This document shows, piece by piece, positions 25,930 to 35,160 of a stretch of 64,000 bases of DNA (positions are counted from its first letter, which is position 1; each line of letters starts with the position of its first letter). The stretch comes from JAZNQL01 sp045531205 (lineage in GTDB: Bacteria; Bacillota; Clostridia; UMGS1883; UMGS1540), in contig JAZSDN010000050.1 in NCBI GenBank assembly GCA_045531205.1, positions 1-64,000 on the forward strand. Reading direction: 5' to 3'. Below the pieces are notes generated by a model that saw nothing but the letters and a program-made list of their open reading frames with translations, searched no databases and was not told where the DNA came from. The translations under genes and the position numbers were made by a program.

Positions 25930-28365
25930 ATGAATTCAAATAAATTCACACCAAAAGCAAAAGAAGCTCTCTCTTTGGCACAACAGAGTGCCGCAAGTCT
26001 TGGTCACTCATATCTTGGCAGCGAGCATCTTCTCTTAGGACTTATAAAAGAAGGCTCGGGTGCGGCAGCTGCTGCTCTTTCATCAAACGGCATAACAGAA
26101 GAAAAGGTTTTAAATCAAATAAGTGCAATGCTTGATACTGCTCCCGGTGCCCCTGTTGCAACACTGGAATTTACACCCAGAACACGTCGTATATTACAAA
26201 TCAGTGCAATGGAAGCGGCAAAATCAAACCTTTCGGCAATAGGAACAGAACATATTCTTTTAGGAATACTTAAAGAAGGAAATAATGTTGCTTGTACAAT
26301 TCTTGCTTCGCTTGGAGTTCAGGCTCAAACAATCTACAATTCTCTTATGCATTCTTCAAATTCAGACAGCGAAGATTTTTCTGCGCCTTCGCCAGAAAAG
26401 AAAAATGCTTCCACCCCTACCCTTGACCAGTTTGGAAGGGATTTGACGCAACTTGCAAGAGAAGATAAATTTGACCCCGTTATAGGCAGAGAAAAAGAAA
26501 TTGAACGTGTTGTTCAAATTCTTTCCAGAAGAACCAAAAACAACCCCTGCCTTATAGGTGAACCCGGTGTTGGCAAAACCGCTATAGCAGAAGGTCTTGC
26601 GCAGAGAATTGTTAAAGGAGATATACCTGAAATATTAAAGGATAAAAGAGTGTTCACTCTTGATATATCATCAATGATTGCAGGAGCAAAATACCGTGGC
26701 GAATTTGAAGAAAGACTTAAAAAAGCTATGGAAGAAATAACTGCATCGGGCAATGTAATCCTTTTTATAGATGAAATGCACACTCTTATAGGTGCGGGTG
26801 CTGCGGAAGGAGCAATAGATGCATCTAACATATTAAAGCCTGCCCTTGCAAGAGGTGAAATACAGCTTATAGGTGCAACAACTATATCTGAATACAGAAA
26901 ATACGTTGAAAAAGATGCTGCTTTAGAAAGACGTTTTCAGCCTGTAACTGTAGGCGAGCCCACAATTGATGAAACCATTCTTATTTTAAAAGGCTTACGC
27001 GAAAAGTATGAAGCTCATCACGGCATAAAAATAACAGATTCAGCGCTTTCTGCAGCAGCAAAGCTTTCTGCCCGTTATATAACCGACAGATTTTTGCCCG
27101 ATAAAGCAATAGACCTTATGGATGAAGCGGCTTCCCGCTCACGTCTTTCAACTCTTACTGCTCCCGATGAATTAAATCAGCTCGAAGGCAAAATCAAAAC
27201 AGCATTAGAAGAAAAAGAGGAAGCTATAAAAACGCAGGACTTTGAAAAAGCTGCAAAATTAAGAGATGAAGAAAATAAGCTTTCTGCCGAGCTTGAAGAA
27301 AAACGTAAAGCCTGGAAAGCTGATAACGCAGTAAACAAAACAGAAATCGATGAAAACGATATTGCTCACATAGTTTCTTCATGGACAGGAATCCCTGTAA
27401 ACCGCCTTGCAGAAACAGAAAGCTACAGACTTAAGAATATGGAAAACATTCTTCACGAAAGAGTTGTAGGACAGCATCAGGCAGTATCAGCTGCAGCAAG
27501 AGCTATCCGCCGTGGAAGAGTTGGTTTAAAAGACCCAAAACGTCCCATAGGTTCATTTATCTTTTTAGGCCCTACGGGTGTTGGTAAAACCGAACTTTCC
27601 AAAGCTATTGCCGAAGCAATATTCGGTGACGAAGATTCTATGATAAGAATTGATATGTCGGAATATATGGAAAAGCATACCGTTTCACGTCTTGTAGGCT
27701 CCCCTCCAGGATATGTGGGCTTTGACGAAGGCGGTCAGCTTACCGAAAAGGTTCGCAGAAAGCCATATTCCGTTCTTCTTTTTGACGAAATTGAAAAGGC
27801 TCATCCTGATGTGTTTAATATACTTCTCCAAATTCTTGAAGATGGTATTTTAACAGACGCACAAGGCAGAAAAGTTGATTTTCGAAACACAATAATTATT
27901 ATGACATCAAATGTAGGTGCACGCCTTATAACAGACCAGAAGCGTTCTTTAGGCTTTGCAGAGGAAAAAGACCCTGAAGCTGCAACTTACGAAAACATCA
28001 AAAAGAATGTAATGGGCGAATTGAAACAGCTTTTCCGCCCCGAATTTTTAAACCGTGTTGATGATATTATAGTATTTACACAGCTTAATCAGGAAAACAT
28101 AAAAAGTGTAGCTAAAATAATGCTTTCTTCACTTCAAAAACGACTTGAAAGCATTGGAATAAAAGCAGAATTTACAGAGAATGCTTTAGAAGAACTTGCA
28201 AAAGAAGGTTATGACCCTGTATATGGTGCAAGGCCGCTGCGTCGTGCTATACAAACTAAAATTGAAGATCTGCTTGCTGAAAAAATGCTTGATAAAGCAG
28301 TAGAAGAAGGCGACTCAATTTTAATTGATTTTGAAAACGAAAGCTTTACTGTAACAAAGAAATAA
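25930..28365 (+). CDS. clpC: ClpC ATPase of the Clp protease
   Basis: 811 residues, full length. Two N-terminal Clp repeats (1-145), first AAA+ module with Walker A at 210-217 (GEPGVGKT), a middle UVR-like coiled coil (EKAAKLRDEENKL) and the second AAA+ module with Walker A at 547-554 (GPTGVGKT). It unfolds pArg-tagged proteins for ClpP. The clpP-docking loop lies near IMTSNVGARLI region by family position. Last gene of the CtsR operon, closed by a terminator. Confidence 0.97.
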   Translation: MNSNKFTPKAKEALSLAQQSAASLGHSYLGSEHLLLGLIKEGSGAAAAALSSNGITEEKVLNQISAMLDTAPGAPVATLEFTPRTRRILQISAMEAAKSNLSAIGTEHILLGILKEGNNVACTILASLGVQAQTIYNSLMHSSNSDSEDFSAPSPEKKNASTPTLDQFGRDLTQLAREDKFDPVIGREKEIERVVQILSRRTKNNPCLIGEPGVGKTAIAEGLAQRIVKGDIPEILKDKRVFTLDISSMIAGAKYRGEFEERLKKAMEEITASGNVILFIDEMHTLIGAGAAEGAIDASNILKPALARGEIQLIGATTISEYRKYVEKDAALERRFQPVTVGEPTIDETILILKGLREKYEAHHGIKITDSALSAAAKLSARYITDRFLPDKAIDLMDEAASRSRLSTLTAPDELNQLEGKIKTALEEKEEAIKTQDFEKAAKLRDEENKLSAELEEKRKAWKADNAVNKTEIDENDIAHIVSSWTGIPVNRLAETESYRLKNMENILHERVVGQHQAVSAAARAIRRGRVGLKDPKRPIGSFIFLGPTGVGKTELSKAIAEAIFGDEDSMIRIDMSEYMEKHTVSRLVGSPPGYVGFDEGGQLTEKVRRKPYSVLLFDEIEKAHPDVFNILLQILEDGILTDAQGRKVDFRNTIIIMTSNVGARLITDQKRSLGFAEEKDPEAATYENIKKNVMGELKQLFRPEFLNRVDDIIVFTQLNQENIKSVAKIMLSSLQKRLESIGIKAEFTENALEELAKEGYDPVYGARPLRRAIQTKIEDLLAEKMLDKAVEEGDSILIDFENESFTVTKK

Positions 28366-28367
28366 TT

Positions 28368-28407
28368 AAAAATCCGCAATTCTTTTTAAGATTTGCGGAT
28401 TTTTTTG
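28368..28407 (+). terminator. Terminator of the ctsR-clpC operon
   Basis: AAAAATCCGCAA and TTGCGGATTTTT pair around a 13-base loop, followed by a run of T. Confidence 0.85.
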
Positions 28408-28473
28408 TAGACTAATTCAAAAAAATCTGTTATAATTTAGAGCGTTAATATTTTACACAGGAGAAATTTTAAA

Positions 28474-29325
28474 ATGCAGTATTACGCTTTGCTTATTATA
28501 GCAGTAGTTTTTTCGTCATTTCAAAGTATTTTTAATCAAAAATTTCAAAAATACGAAGGTAACAATGTAACAAGTGCATTGAATTTTGCAGGTTTTAGTT
28601 ATTTTACTATTTTTATTATAATCCTTTTTATGTCGGGCTTTAAAATACGTTTTAATTTTTTTGCACTTTTTATTGCTCTTTTTTACGGCTGTCTTAATGT
28701 GGGACATTGCTATTTTGCATTAAAAGCATTTTCAAAAGTAAATTTATCAGTATTTTCTATATTTAATATGCTCGGCGGAATGCTTCTCCCCTTTTGTGCA
28801 GGAATAATTTTTTCAAACGAAAACATTACCTTATTTAAGTTATTTTCGTGTTTTACAATAATTTTATCTATTATTTTGCAATTCAGAAAAGGCAAATCCT
28901 TTTTTTCGGGTATATTATATTGCCTGGCTGTATTTTTCTGTAACGGAATATGTGGAGTTTTGTCATTTATTCATCAGTCAAACCAAAGTCTTGCAACAGA
29001 TTCATTAAGCTTTATGGCGTCTTATTCACTATTTACTGCAATAATATGCTTTGTATGGCTTATGTGTAAAAATAAAAAAATAGTTTTACCTTCAAGGCAA
29101 GGCTTGTCTTGTTCCTTTGGATACGCAGTATGTTGCGGAACAGGTAATCTTTTATCATTAATTGCTTTAAAACATCTGCCTGCATCCGTACAATATCCAT
29201 TCTTAACAGGTGGCGTAATTATTTTCTCGTTTATAATAAGCATACTGCAAAAAGAAAAGGTTTCTTTAAAATCTGTTGTGTCGGTCCTTCTTGCATTTTT
29301 GGCAACATTATTTATAGTTCTTTAA
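28474..29325 (+). CDS. EamA/DMT-family transporter
   Basis: 283 residues with ten predicted transmembrane helices in two EamA repeats (about 1-135 and 140-283), the normal full architecture. Such carriers export amino acids or other metabolites; the substrate cannot be read. TATAAT (28431-28436) and an AGGAG site precede the ATG. It stands alone between two terminators. Confidence 0.8.
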   Translation: MQYYALLIIAVVFSSFQSIFNQKFQKYEGNNVTSALNFAGFSYFTIFIIILFMSGFKIRFNFFALFIALFYGCLNVGHCYFALKAFSKVNLSVFSIFNMLGGMLLPFCAGIIFSNENITLFKLFSCFTIILSIILQFRKGKSFFSGILYCLAVFFCNGICGVLSFIHQSNQSLATDSLSFMASYSLFTAIICFVWLMCKNKKIVLPSRQGLSCSFGYAVCCGTGNLLSLIALKHLPASVQYPFLTGGVIIFSFIISILQKEKVSLKSVVSVLLAFLATLFIVL

Positions 29326-29351
29326 AAACACGCCCGCATGGGCGTTTTTTA
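29326..29351. terminator. Bidirectional intrinsic terminator
   Basis: AACACGCCC-GCAT-GGGCGTTTTTT stem-loop with flanking A and T runs, between the convergent EamA and dockerin-protein genes. Confidence 0.85.
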
Positions 29352-30629
29352 GTCTATAATGTATTCTTTTTCTTCGGTAACAGGATTCCCTAACAGGCTT
29401 TCCCACCAGAACACTTTTATCTTATTGCCTGCTTTTATATTTTTTAAAGAAACAGGCAAAACTTCAAGTGCGTTATGATATTCCAACTTTAAAAATCTAT
29501 CATCACCATCATATACTGCAACAATTACAAGTCCTTTGGTAAGGCTTGAATTTATATCAAAATCCAGATTTCCATCTGCAAAAATTACATTTGAAATTGA
29601 AAAATTGATTCCCAAAACATCTTCAAAAGCCATAACTTTTCCGGAATCAGCAAAGAATGCTGCGTCCTTTATAATTAAATCTGACGCATAAGGCGTTTCT
29701 TTTTTTTCAAAACACAAATATACCATTGTGTCATTTTCAAAATTATATAAATTATGTCTTGCAAAAACAAGGTTTAGTCTGCCTTGCACGTTTTTTGTAA
29801 AAACAGAGCCAAAATCAGACTCACAAGACACAAATTCAAGCTTGCTCGAATTATATTCAATAACTAATTCTGCAGCATTCATTTCGCCTGTTACCTTTAT
29901 GGGAACCTTGTATCCGTTTTTGTAAGAAATGAATTCAGCAGGTTTTATGCTTGTGCTGGCAATTTTTTCAGCACAAGAAAAATTATTCAAATTATTTACT
30001 ATATGTTCACCAAGAAGATTAAAATCTGTTTTATCGGTTATTCCGCTGTCATCAATATCCCCGGCAGTTATGTCACGGTATTCTTTTGGATGCAAAAATA
30101 TTACCAAATCGTGTGCCGAAATTTTTTCGTCAGCATCGGTATCGCCTTTTGAATAAAGCAAGCTTCTGCCATTTGAATTATGCATACTTACAAGCTTTTC
30201 GTCCAAAGACTCTATGCTTGCATCATTTGACAAAACCTTTAAATCAAAAGAATACAAAAGCCCGTCCAAAGCCCTGCAGTTAGAAGGTTTTACCCATACA
30301 AATTTCACAAACTCAAGGTCTTCGACGTTGTTTCCTGCATTCGGATCAATATTTGTTGCGGCAGAGCCACCGGCAAAAACATTGTTTGATTTTCTTAAGC
30401 TTCCCATTACAGGCTCAAGCTTTCCTTTTTCAAACCAAACTTCGTAAACCATAGTGGCAAATCCCGGATTGTTTTTTATGTAAACGTTACAGGTAATTGT
30501 ATTCCCTTCAAAAAAGTCTCCATCAAATTCAGCATAAACAGTAGGCGGCTCTGCCCCTATTTGCGCAAATGAAATTAATGGACACAGCAGAATTATTATT
30601 GCTGTAAATACACTTATAAATTTTTTCAT
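29349..30629 (-). CDS. Secreted protein with dockerin between cohesin-like domains
   Basis: 426 residues. A signal peptide (1-22) is followed by a cohesin-like beta domain (about 30-150), a type-I dockerin-like unit with two calcium loops (161-213, GDTDADEKISAHDL and GDIDDSGITDKTDF), a second cohesin-like domain (about 225-345) and a C-terminal beta domain of a kind common in large secreted clostridial proteins (VAVYDGDDRFL to KVFWWESLLGN). The order is inferred from motif reading. It may take part in cell-surface or polysaccharide-binding assemblies; no catalytic domain is present. Confidence 0.65.
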   Translation of the reverse strand: MKKFISVFTAIIILLCPLISFAQIGAEPPTVYAEFDGDFFEGNTITCNVYIKNNPGFATMVYEVWFEKGKLEPVMGSLRKSNNVFAGGSAATNIDPNAGNNVEDLEFVKFVWVKPSNCRALDGLLYSFDLKVLSNDASIESLDEKLVSMHNSNGRSLLYSKGDTDADEKISAHDLVIFLHPKEYRDITAGDIDDSGITDKTDFNLLGEHIVNNLNNFSCAEKIASTSIKPAEFISYKNGYKVPIKVTGEMNAAELVIEYNSSKLEFVSCESDFGSVFTKNVQGRLNLVFARHNLYNFENDTMVYLCFEKKETPYASDLIIKDAAFFADSGKVMAFEDVLGINFSISNVIFADGNLDFDINSSLTKGLVIVAVYDGDDRFLKLEYHNALEVLPVSLKNIKAGNKIKVFWWESLLGNPVTEEKEYIID

Positions 30630-30647
30630 AACTGTTCCTTTCGATAA

Positions 30648-31565
30648 TTAAATTACCTTTTCAAAAACTCTTTTAAAATTATGGAAGGTTATTTTTCTTA
30701 TAATTTCTTCGCTGTAGTTTAATTTAAGAAGTTCATTTATTACTTTTAAATGGTCTCTGACTCCGTTTATTCCTGCGGGTAGATTTCCGTCTACTCCGTC
30801 AAAGTCGGCGCCAAATCCCACGTTATTTTCACCGCCAAGTTCCATAAAATGTTCAATATGCTTTATAATATCAGAAATTTTTGCTCTTGTTTTACTGTTC
30901 AAAAAATTCGAACAGTAATTTATTCCCGCAACACCGCCTGATGAAATCAAAGCTTTAAATTGTTCGTCAGTAAGATTTCTTGAATGCGGGCATACAGCAT
31001 ACGAGTTTGAGTGGGATGCTATTACAGGTTTTGTTGCTAATTCCAAAACATCATAAAAGCCTTTTTCGGATATGTGAGATAAATCAATCATTATCCCCTT
31101 TTCTTGCATTTGTAAAACAAGTTCTCTTCCAAACCGGGTAAGACCGGGCACTTCGGCAGATGTGCAGTTTGTATCGCTTACCCCGTTTAAATTATTCCAG
31201 GTAAGTGTCATACATCTTACACCTTTATTGTAGAGTATGTCAAGATTTTTTAAATCTTTATTTAATGCCTCTGCCCCTTCAATTCCAATAATTACACTGT
31301 TTTTATGTTTGGAAAAATCAGATGCTTTTCTTATTATTTTAAAAATTCCAAAATCTTCCTGCGTAGCAAAAAACGAAAGTTTTTCCAATATGGTGCTCCA
31401 TTTGTCACCATTTATTGATGCAGGACAAATATTTGATACTGCAACAGTGCTATTATAAACCGAAGCTTTCTCGAAGCTGAACTCACACTCTGTATTGTAA
31501 AGGTTTTCACCTTTTTTCATTTCTAAAATTGTGTCATTATGTCCGTCAAATAAATCAAAATGCAT
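30648..31565 (-). CDS. Membrane dipeptidase family (M19) peptidase
   Basis: 305 residues. Amidohydrolase TIM barrel with zinc ligands in DGHNDT near the N-terminus, E in GIEGAEAL, and the HSNSYAVCPHSRNLTD stretch, plus DLSHISEKG. It cleaves dipeptides, possibly those with a D-residue from cell-wall turnover. The open frame overlaps yraN by 11 bases on the same strand. No signal peptide, so it is probably cytoplasmic despite the family name. Confidence 0.9.
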   Translation of the reverse strand: MHFDLFDGHNDTILEMKKGENLYNTECEFSFEKASVYNSTVAVSNICPASINGDKWSTILEKLSFFATQEDFGIFKIIRKASDFSKHKNSVIIGIEGAEALNKDLKNLDILYNKGVRCMTLTWNNLNGVSDTNCTSAEVPGLTRFGRELVLQMQEKGIMIDLSHISEKGFYDVLELATKPVIASHSNSYAVCPHSRNLTDEQFKALISSGGVAGINYCSNFLNSKTRAKISDIIKHIEHFMELGGENNVGFGADFDGVDGNLPAGINGVRDHLKVINELLKLNYSEEIIRKITFHNFKRVFEKVI

Positions 31566-31917
31566 TCTTAATTACCTCTATGCTGTCGGGTTTGAATATT
31601 TTTTTGCCTGCATCTCCCGTTATTGCAACAACGTCAAACCTTACAGGAATGTCAGGATTTTTTATTATATAAAGATTAGCTGTTTTTCGTATTTTTTCTA
31701 TTTTTGAAGGTGTGATAGCACCAAGTGCTCCCCCAAAATCATTACTTTTGCGAAGCTTAACCTCAATAAAAACAAGATATTCTTTATCTTTGGCAATAAT
31801 GTCTATTTCCCCAAAGCGACAAGAAAAATTTCTTTCTATAATCTTGTATCCGTGGCGTTTTAAATAACGCACTGCGGCTTTTTCGCCTATATCTCCTAAA
31901 AATCTTTTAAGTATCAT
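31555..31917 (-). CDS. yraN: YraN/UPF0102 nuclease-fold protein
   Basis: 120 residues. The restriction-endonuclease-like core is visible: GEKAAVRYLKRHGY, FGEIDIIAKD and VFIEVKLRKS carry the E, D and E-x-K residues. The role is unproven in most bacteria. It directly follows rnhB with a four-base overlap, a very common pairing. Confidence 0.92.
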   Translation of the reverse strand: MILKRFLGDIGEKAAVRYLKRHGYKIIERNFSCRFGEIDIIAKDKEYLVFIEVKLRKSNDFGGALGAITPSKIEKIRKTANLYIIKNPDIPVRFDVVAITGDAGKKIFKPDSIEVIKNAF

Positions 31918-32510
31918 TTTTCAAGTATCTTTCCTATAAAGGTTTTTCTGTGTATTTCACACGGACCATATTCCTTTAAAGCTTTTATATGTTCAGCTGT
32001 GCCATATCCCTTGTGCTTTGCAAAATTATATTCAGGATATTTTTCGGAAAGTGCAACAATTTCTCTGTCCCTCGAAACCTTTGCAAGTATTGATGCTGCA
32101 GATATACTTATGCTTTTTGAATCACCTTTTACAACACATTCGAAAGGAATTTCACTTTTGTAAAAACGGTTACCGTCAACAAGTAAAAATTCAGGTTTTA
32201 CCGAAAGTGCATCTACTGCTCTTTTCATTGCAAGATATGTAGCATTAAGAATATTGTATTCATCTATTTCTTCAGCACTTGCTCTTCCGACTCCCCAGGA
32301 AATTGCATTGCTTGTTATCACGTCAAAAAGTAATTCCCTCTTTTTTTCGGAAAGCTTTTTAGAATCGTTTATGCCTTCAATTATTAAACCCTTCGGTAAA
32401 ATAACTGCTCCCGCAAAAACATCTCCTGCCAAAGGTCCTCTGCCTGCTTCATCAATACCTGCAATAACGCTGTAGCCTTTATTGAAAAAGTCTTGCTCAA
32501 AACTTATCAT
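31914..32510 (-). CDS. rnhB: Ribonuclease HII
   Basis: 198 residues. It removes RNA from RNA-DNA hybrids and single ribonucleotides. The acidic residues are in AGIDEAGRGPLAGDV and VDGN, and the C-terminal HRKTF motif is present. The ATG at 32510 with AGGAAAGAG upstream is preferred to a TTG at 32543, which has no visible ribosome-binding site. Confidence 0.95.
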   Translation of the reverse strand: MISFEQDFFNKGYSVIAGIDEAGRGPLAGDVFAGAVILPKGLIIEGINDSKKLSEKKRELLFDVITSNAISWGVGRASAEEIDEYNILNATYLAMKRAVDALSVKPEFLLVDGNRFYKSEIPFECVVKGDSKSISISAASILAKVSRDREIVALSEKYPEYNFAKHKGYGTAEHIKALKEYGPCEIHRKTFIGKILEK

Positions 32511-32625
32511 TTCAAGAACTCTTTCCTTTTCTCCTTCTTTCAAATAAAATACCTTCTTTCAGTATACATATAATATTTATATTAACTTACACTAGCTACA
32601 ATTTTTTAAAAACCTCAAATCATTC

Positions 32626-32654
32626 TTGCAATTTTCTTTACAGTGTGTTATACT
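32626..32654 (+). promoter_or_regulatory. pnuC promoter
   Basis: TTGCAA (32626-32631) and TATACT (32649-32654) are 17 nt apart. Transcription from here would give a leader of about 110 nt before the pnuC GTG. Confidence 0.7.
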
Positions 32655-32674
32655 GCAATAAATTAAATATTTAA

Positions 32675-32760
32675 ACTGCCACCGGGTAGTCGATGTTTTT
32701 TAGCATTCGTTTGTATATCGTTAGGTCTTAGAAGATATACTTGCGAATGTTTGTTTTTTA
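32675..32760 (+). promoter_or_regulatory. Structured pnuC leader, candidate riboswitch or attenuator
   Basis: Two hairpins fill the leader. The first is ACTGCC-ACCG-GGTAGT (32675-32690). The second (32703-32750) pairs GCATTCG with CGAATGT and GTATATC with GATATAC around a 14-base loop and a small internal loop, and is followed by TTGTTTTTT, like an intrinsic terminator just before the GGAGG. This suggests transcription attenuation controlling a vitamin transporter. The core motifs of the TPP and FMN riboswitches are absent. The known NAD+-II (pnuC) class is a candidate but could not be matched by eye. Confidence 0.55.
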
Positions 32761-32772
32761 TGGAGGTTTATT

Positions 32773-33459
32773 GTGAATAAATTAAAAACATATTTTTCAA
32801 AAACTGACTTTGCTTTATGGGTATCTTCTGCAATACTTATTATAGTTTCATTCTGTATATTTGACAGAAAAAGTTATCTGACCCTTTGTGCATCACTTAT
32901 TGGTGTTACATCGCTTATTTTTAATGCTAAAGGAAACCCTTTGGGGCAGTTTCTAATGATAATTTTTAGTATTATTTACGGAATTATCTCCTATACTTTT
33001 CGTTATTACGGAGAAATGATAACCTATCTTGGCATGACAATGCCTATGGCTTTTTTGGCACTTATTTCATGGCTTAAAAATCCGTATAACGGAAACAAAG
33101 CGGAAGTAAAGGTAAATACATTAACTGTAAAAGAAAATGTTTTTTTATGGTTAATTACCGCTATAGTTACTGTTATTTTTTATTTTATACTAAAATACTT
33201 TAACACCGCAAATATAATTCCAAGCACTCTTTCTGTTACAACAAGCTTTCTTGCTGTATATCTTACATTCAGACGAAGCCCCTATTTTGCTTTGGCTTAT
33301 GCTGCAAACGATATTGTACTGATAGCGTTGTGGGTGTTAGCTAGTTTTTATGATATACGATACATATCTGTAGTCGTTTGCTTTGTATCCTTTCTTTTTA
33401 ACGATATATATGGCTACATAAACTGGCAAAAAATGAAAGTTCGGCAAAACAAATCATAA
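32773..33459 (+). CDS. pnuC: PnuC-family vitamin/nucleoside transporter
   Basis: 228 residues and seven to eight transmembrane helices. The family motifs RYYGEMITYLGMTMPMA, WLKNPY and ANDIVLIALWVLA with a C-terminal FNDIYGYINW are present. Members take up nicotinamide riboside, thiamine, riboflavin or nucleosides by facilitated diffusion; the substrate here is not certain. The start is GTG with GGAGG six bases upstream. It is the only gene of its transcript, behind the structured leader, and ends seven bases from the convergent SulP gene. Confidence 0.88.
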   Translation: MNKLKTYFSKTDFALWVSSAILIIVSFCIFDRKSYLTLCASLIGVTSLIFNAKGNPLGQFLMIIFSIIYGIISYTFRYYGEMITYLGMTMPMAFLALISWLKNPYNGNKAEVKVNTLTVKENVFLWLITAIVTVIFYFILKYFNTANIIPSTLSVTTSFLAVYLTFRRSPYFALAYAANDIVLIALWVLASFYDIRYISVVVCFVSFLFNDIYGYINWQKMKVRQNKS

Positions 33460-33466
33460 ATTTAAT

Positions 33467-35125
33467 TTATTTTGTAGAGTCTTTTTCAGATAATTTTCTT
33501 GCCATTTCAAGTGCTTCGTCAATATTTAGGGCAAAGTTTTCTTCTCCTACTTTATCATAAAAGCCTGATTTTTTCATTACCGAAAGCGGTTGCTCGTTAA
33601 CGTGTGAGAAAATAACTGCAATTTTGTTTTCTGCACAAAAATCGTAAACCTTAATAAGAGTTTGAAGTGCCGAAACGTCAATTGTAGGCACGCTTCTCAT
33701 TCTAAGAATAATTGCTTTGTAACCTGATTTTATAGGAATTGAAGCAACAATATCACTTGTTGCAAAAAACATAGGTCCGTCAATTTCGAAAACCTGTGTT
33801 TTCTTTGGAACCTCTTTTAATCTTTCTCTTGCATTTTCTTCTGCTTCATCAGCCTTTGTCCACGGTCTTACGTGGGTAACCTCTGTCATTCTTTTCATAA
33901 AAAGAATGACTGCAAGCAAAAGCCCAATTTCAATAGCAACCACCAAATCAAATACAACTGTTAAAACAAAGGTTAAAACAAGTACTATAATATCGCTTTT
34001 GGGTGCAGTTTTGCAGATTTTAACAAACTGACGCCACTCGCTCATATTATAAGCTACCATAAACAATACAGCCGCAATAACAGGCATTGGAATCCATGCT
34101 GCATAAGGCATTAAAACAACTAAAACAAGAAGTAATACAATAGCGTGAACAATGCCTGATACGGGTGTTTTTCCACCGTTTTTAACATTTGCTGCAGTTC
34201 TTGCAATGGCGCCCGTTGCGGGAATTCCGCCAAATAATCCAGAGAAAATGTTACCTGCACCCTGGGCTATCAGCTCTGTATTTGAATGATGCTTATCCCA
34301 TATCATTCCGTCCGAAACAACGCACGAAAGAAGTGATTCAATAGCCGCAAGTATTGCAATTGTAAATGCACTTGGCACAAGCTGTTTTATCATTGCAAAA
34401 TTTATCTCGGGCACGGAAAAAGCAGGAAGTGATTTTGAAATTGTATATAAATCACCAATTGTATTTACCTGCATTTGCAAAGCTTTTACCATTACTGTTC
34501 CTACAATAACCGCAATAAGAGATCCGGGTATTTTTTTTGACACCTTTGGCCATATAATTAAAATTAAAAGTGCAACAGCTCCAACCAAAACAGCTTGCCA
34601 GTTTATTGTGAATAAAGACTTTGCAACACAGGATAGCTTCTCTATAGTTTCAACCGCGTGTGCACCTTCCGGGAATGTAAGTCCCATAAAGTCTTTAAGC
34701 TGACCTATTAAAATTGTAACCGCGATACCTGATGTAAAGCCCGTTGTAATTGTGTGAGGTATGTACTTTATTAAAGCTCCAAGTCTGAATAAACCCATTA
34801 AAATCAGAATAATGCCTGCCATAATGGTTGCAATAACAAGTCCCTCTGTGCCAAATGTTGCTACAATTCCTGCAACAATTGTAGCAAAAGCAGCGGTAGG
34901 ACCTGAAATATTTACTTTACTTCCGCCTAAAAGGGCAATTACAAAGCCTGCTACAATCGCAGTATAAAGTCCTTTTTCGGGAGCAACCCCTGATGCAATT
35001 GCTAAAGCTATTGAAAGCGGCAATGCTATAATTGCTACAATAATACCTGCTACCACATCGGAAGCAAATGTCTTCATATTATAATTTTTAAGTTCCGAAA
35101 AAAGCTTAGGACTGAAAATGTTCAT
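33467..35125 (-). CDS. SulP-family anion transporter with STAS domain
   Basis: 552 residues. Ten to fourteen transmembrane helices with SulP features (GLYTAIVAGFVIALLGGS, SGPTAAFA, and a TGAIARTAANVKNGG stretch) and a C-terminal STAS domain (about 440-545). Family members move sulfate, bicarbonate or other anions. The pyrophosphatase gene lies 35 bases upstream on the same strand; sulfate activation releases pyrophosphate, so a link to sulfate use is possible but no ATP sulfurylase is nearby. Confidence 0.9.
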   Translation of the reverse strand: MNIFSPKLFSELKNYNMKTFASDVVAGIIVAIIALPLSIALAIASGVAPEKGLYTAIVAGFVIALLGGSKVNISGPTAAFATIVAGIVATFGTEGLVIATIMAGIILILMGLFRLGALIKYIPHTITTGFTSGIAVTILIGQLKDFMGLTFPEGAHAVETIEKLSCVAKSLFTINWQAVLVGAVALLILIIWPKVSKKIPGSLIAVIVGTVMVKALQMQVNTIGDLYTISKSLPAFSVPEINFAMIKQLVPSAFTIAILAAIESLLSCVVSDGMIWDKHHSNTELIAQGAGNIFSGLFGGIPATGAIARTAANVKNGGKTPVSGIVHAIVLLLVLVVLMPYAAWIPMPVIAAVLFMVAYNMSEWRQFVKICKTAPKSDIIVLVLTFVLTVVFDLVVAIEIGLLLAVILFMKRMTEVTHVRPWTKADEAEENARERLKEVPKKTQVFEIDGPMFFATSDIVASIPIKSGYKAIILRMRSVPTIDVSALQTLIKVYDFCAENKIAVIFSHVNEQPLSVMKKSGFYDKVGEENFALNIDEALEMARKLSEKDSTK

Positions 35126-35160
35126 AGTTTACGCTCCTTATGTCAATAAATCAAGAGAAG

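Noticed and set aside
32675..32760. TPP or FMN riboswitch before pnuC
   Set aside because: The CUGAGA and ACCUGAUCUGGAUAAUACCAGC-type boxes of TPP and the RFN conserved boxes are absent.
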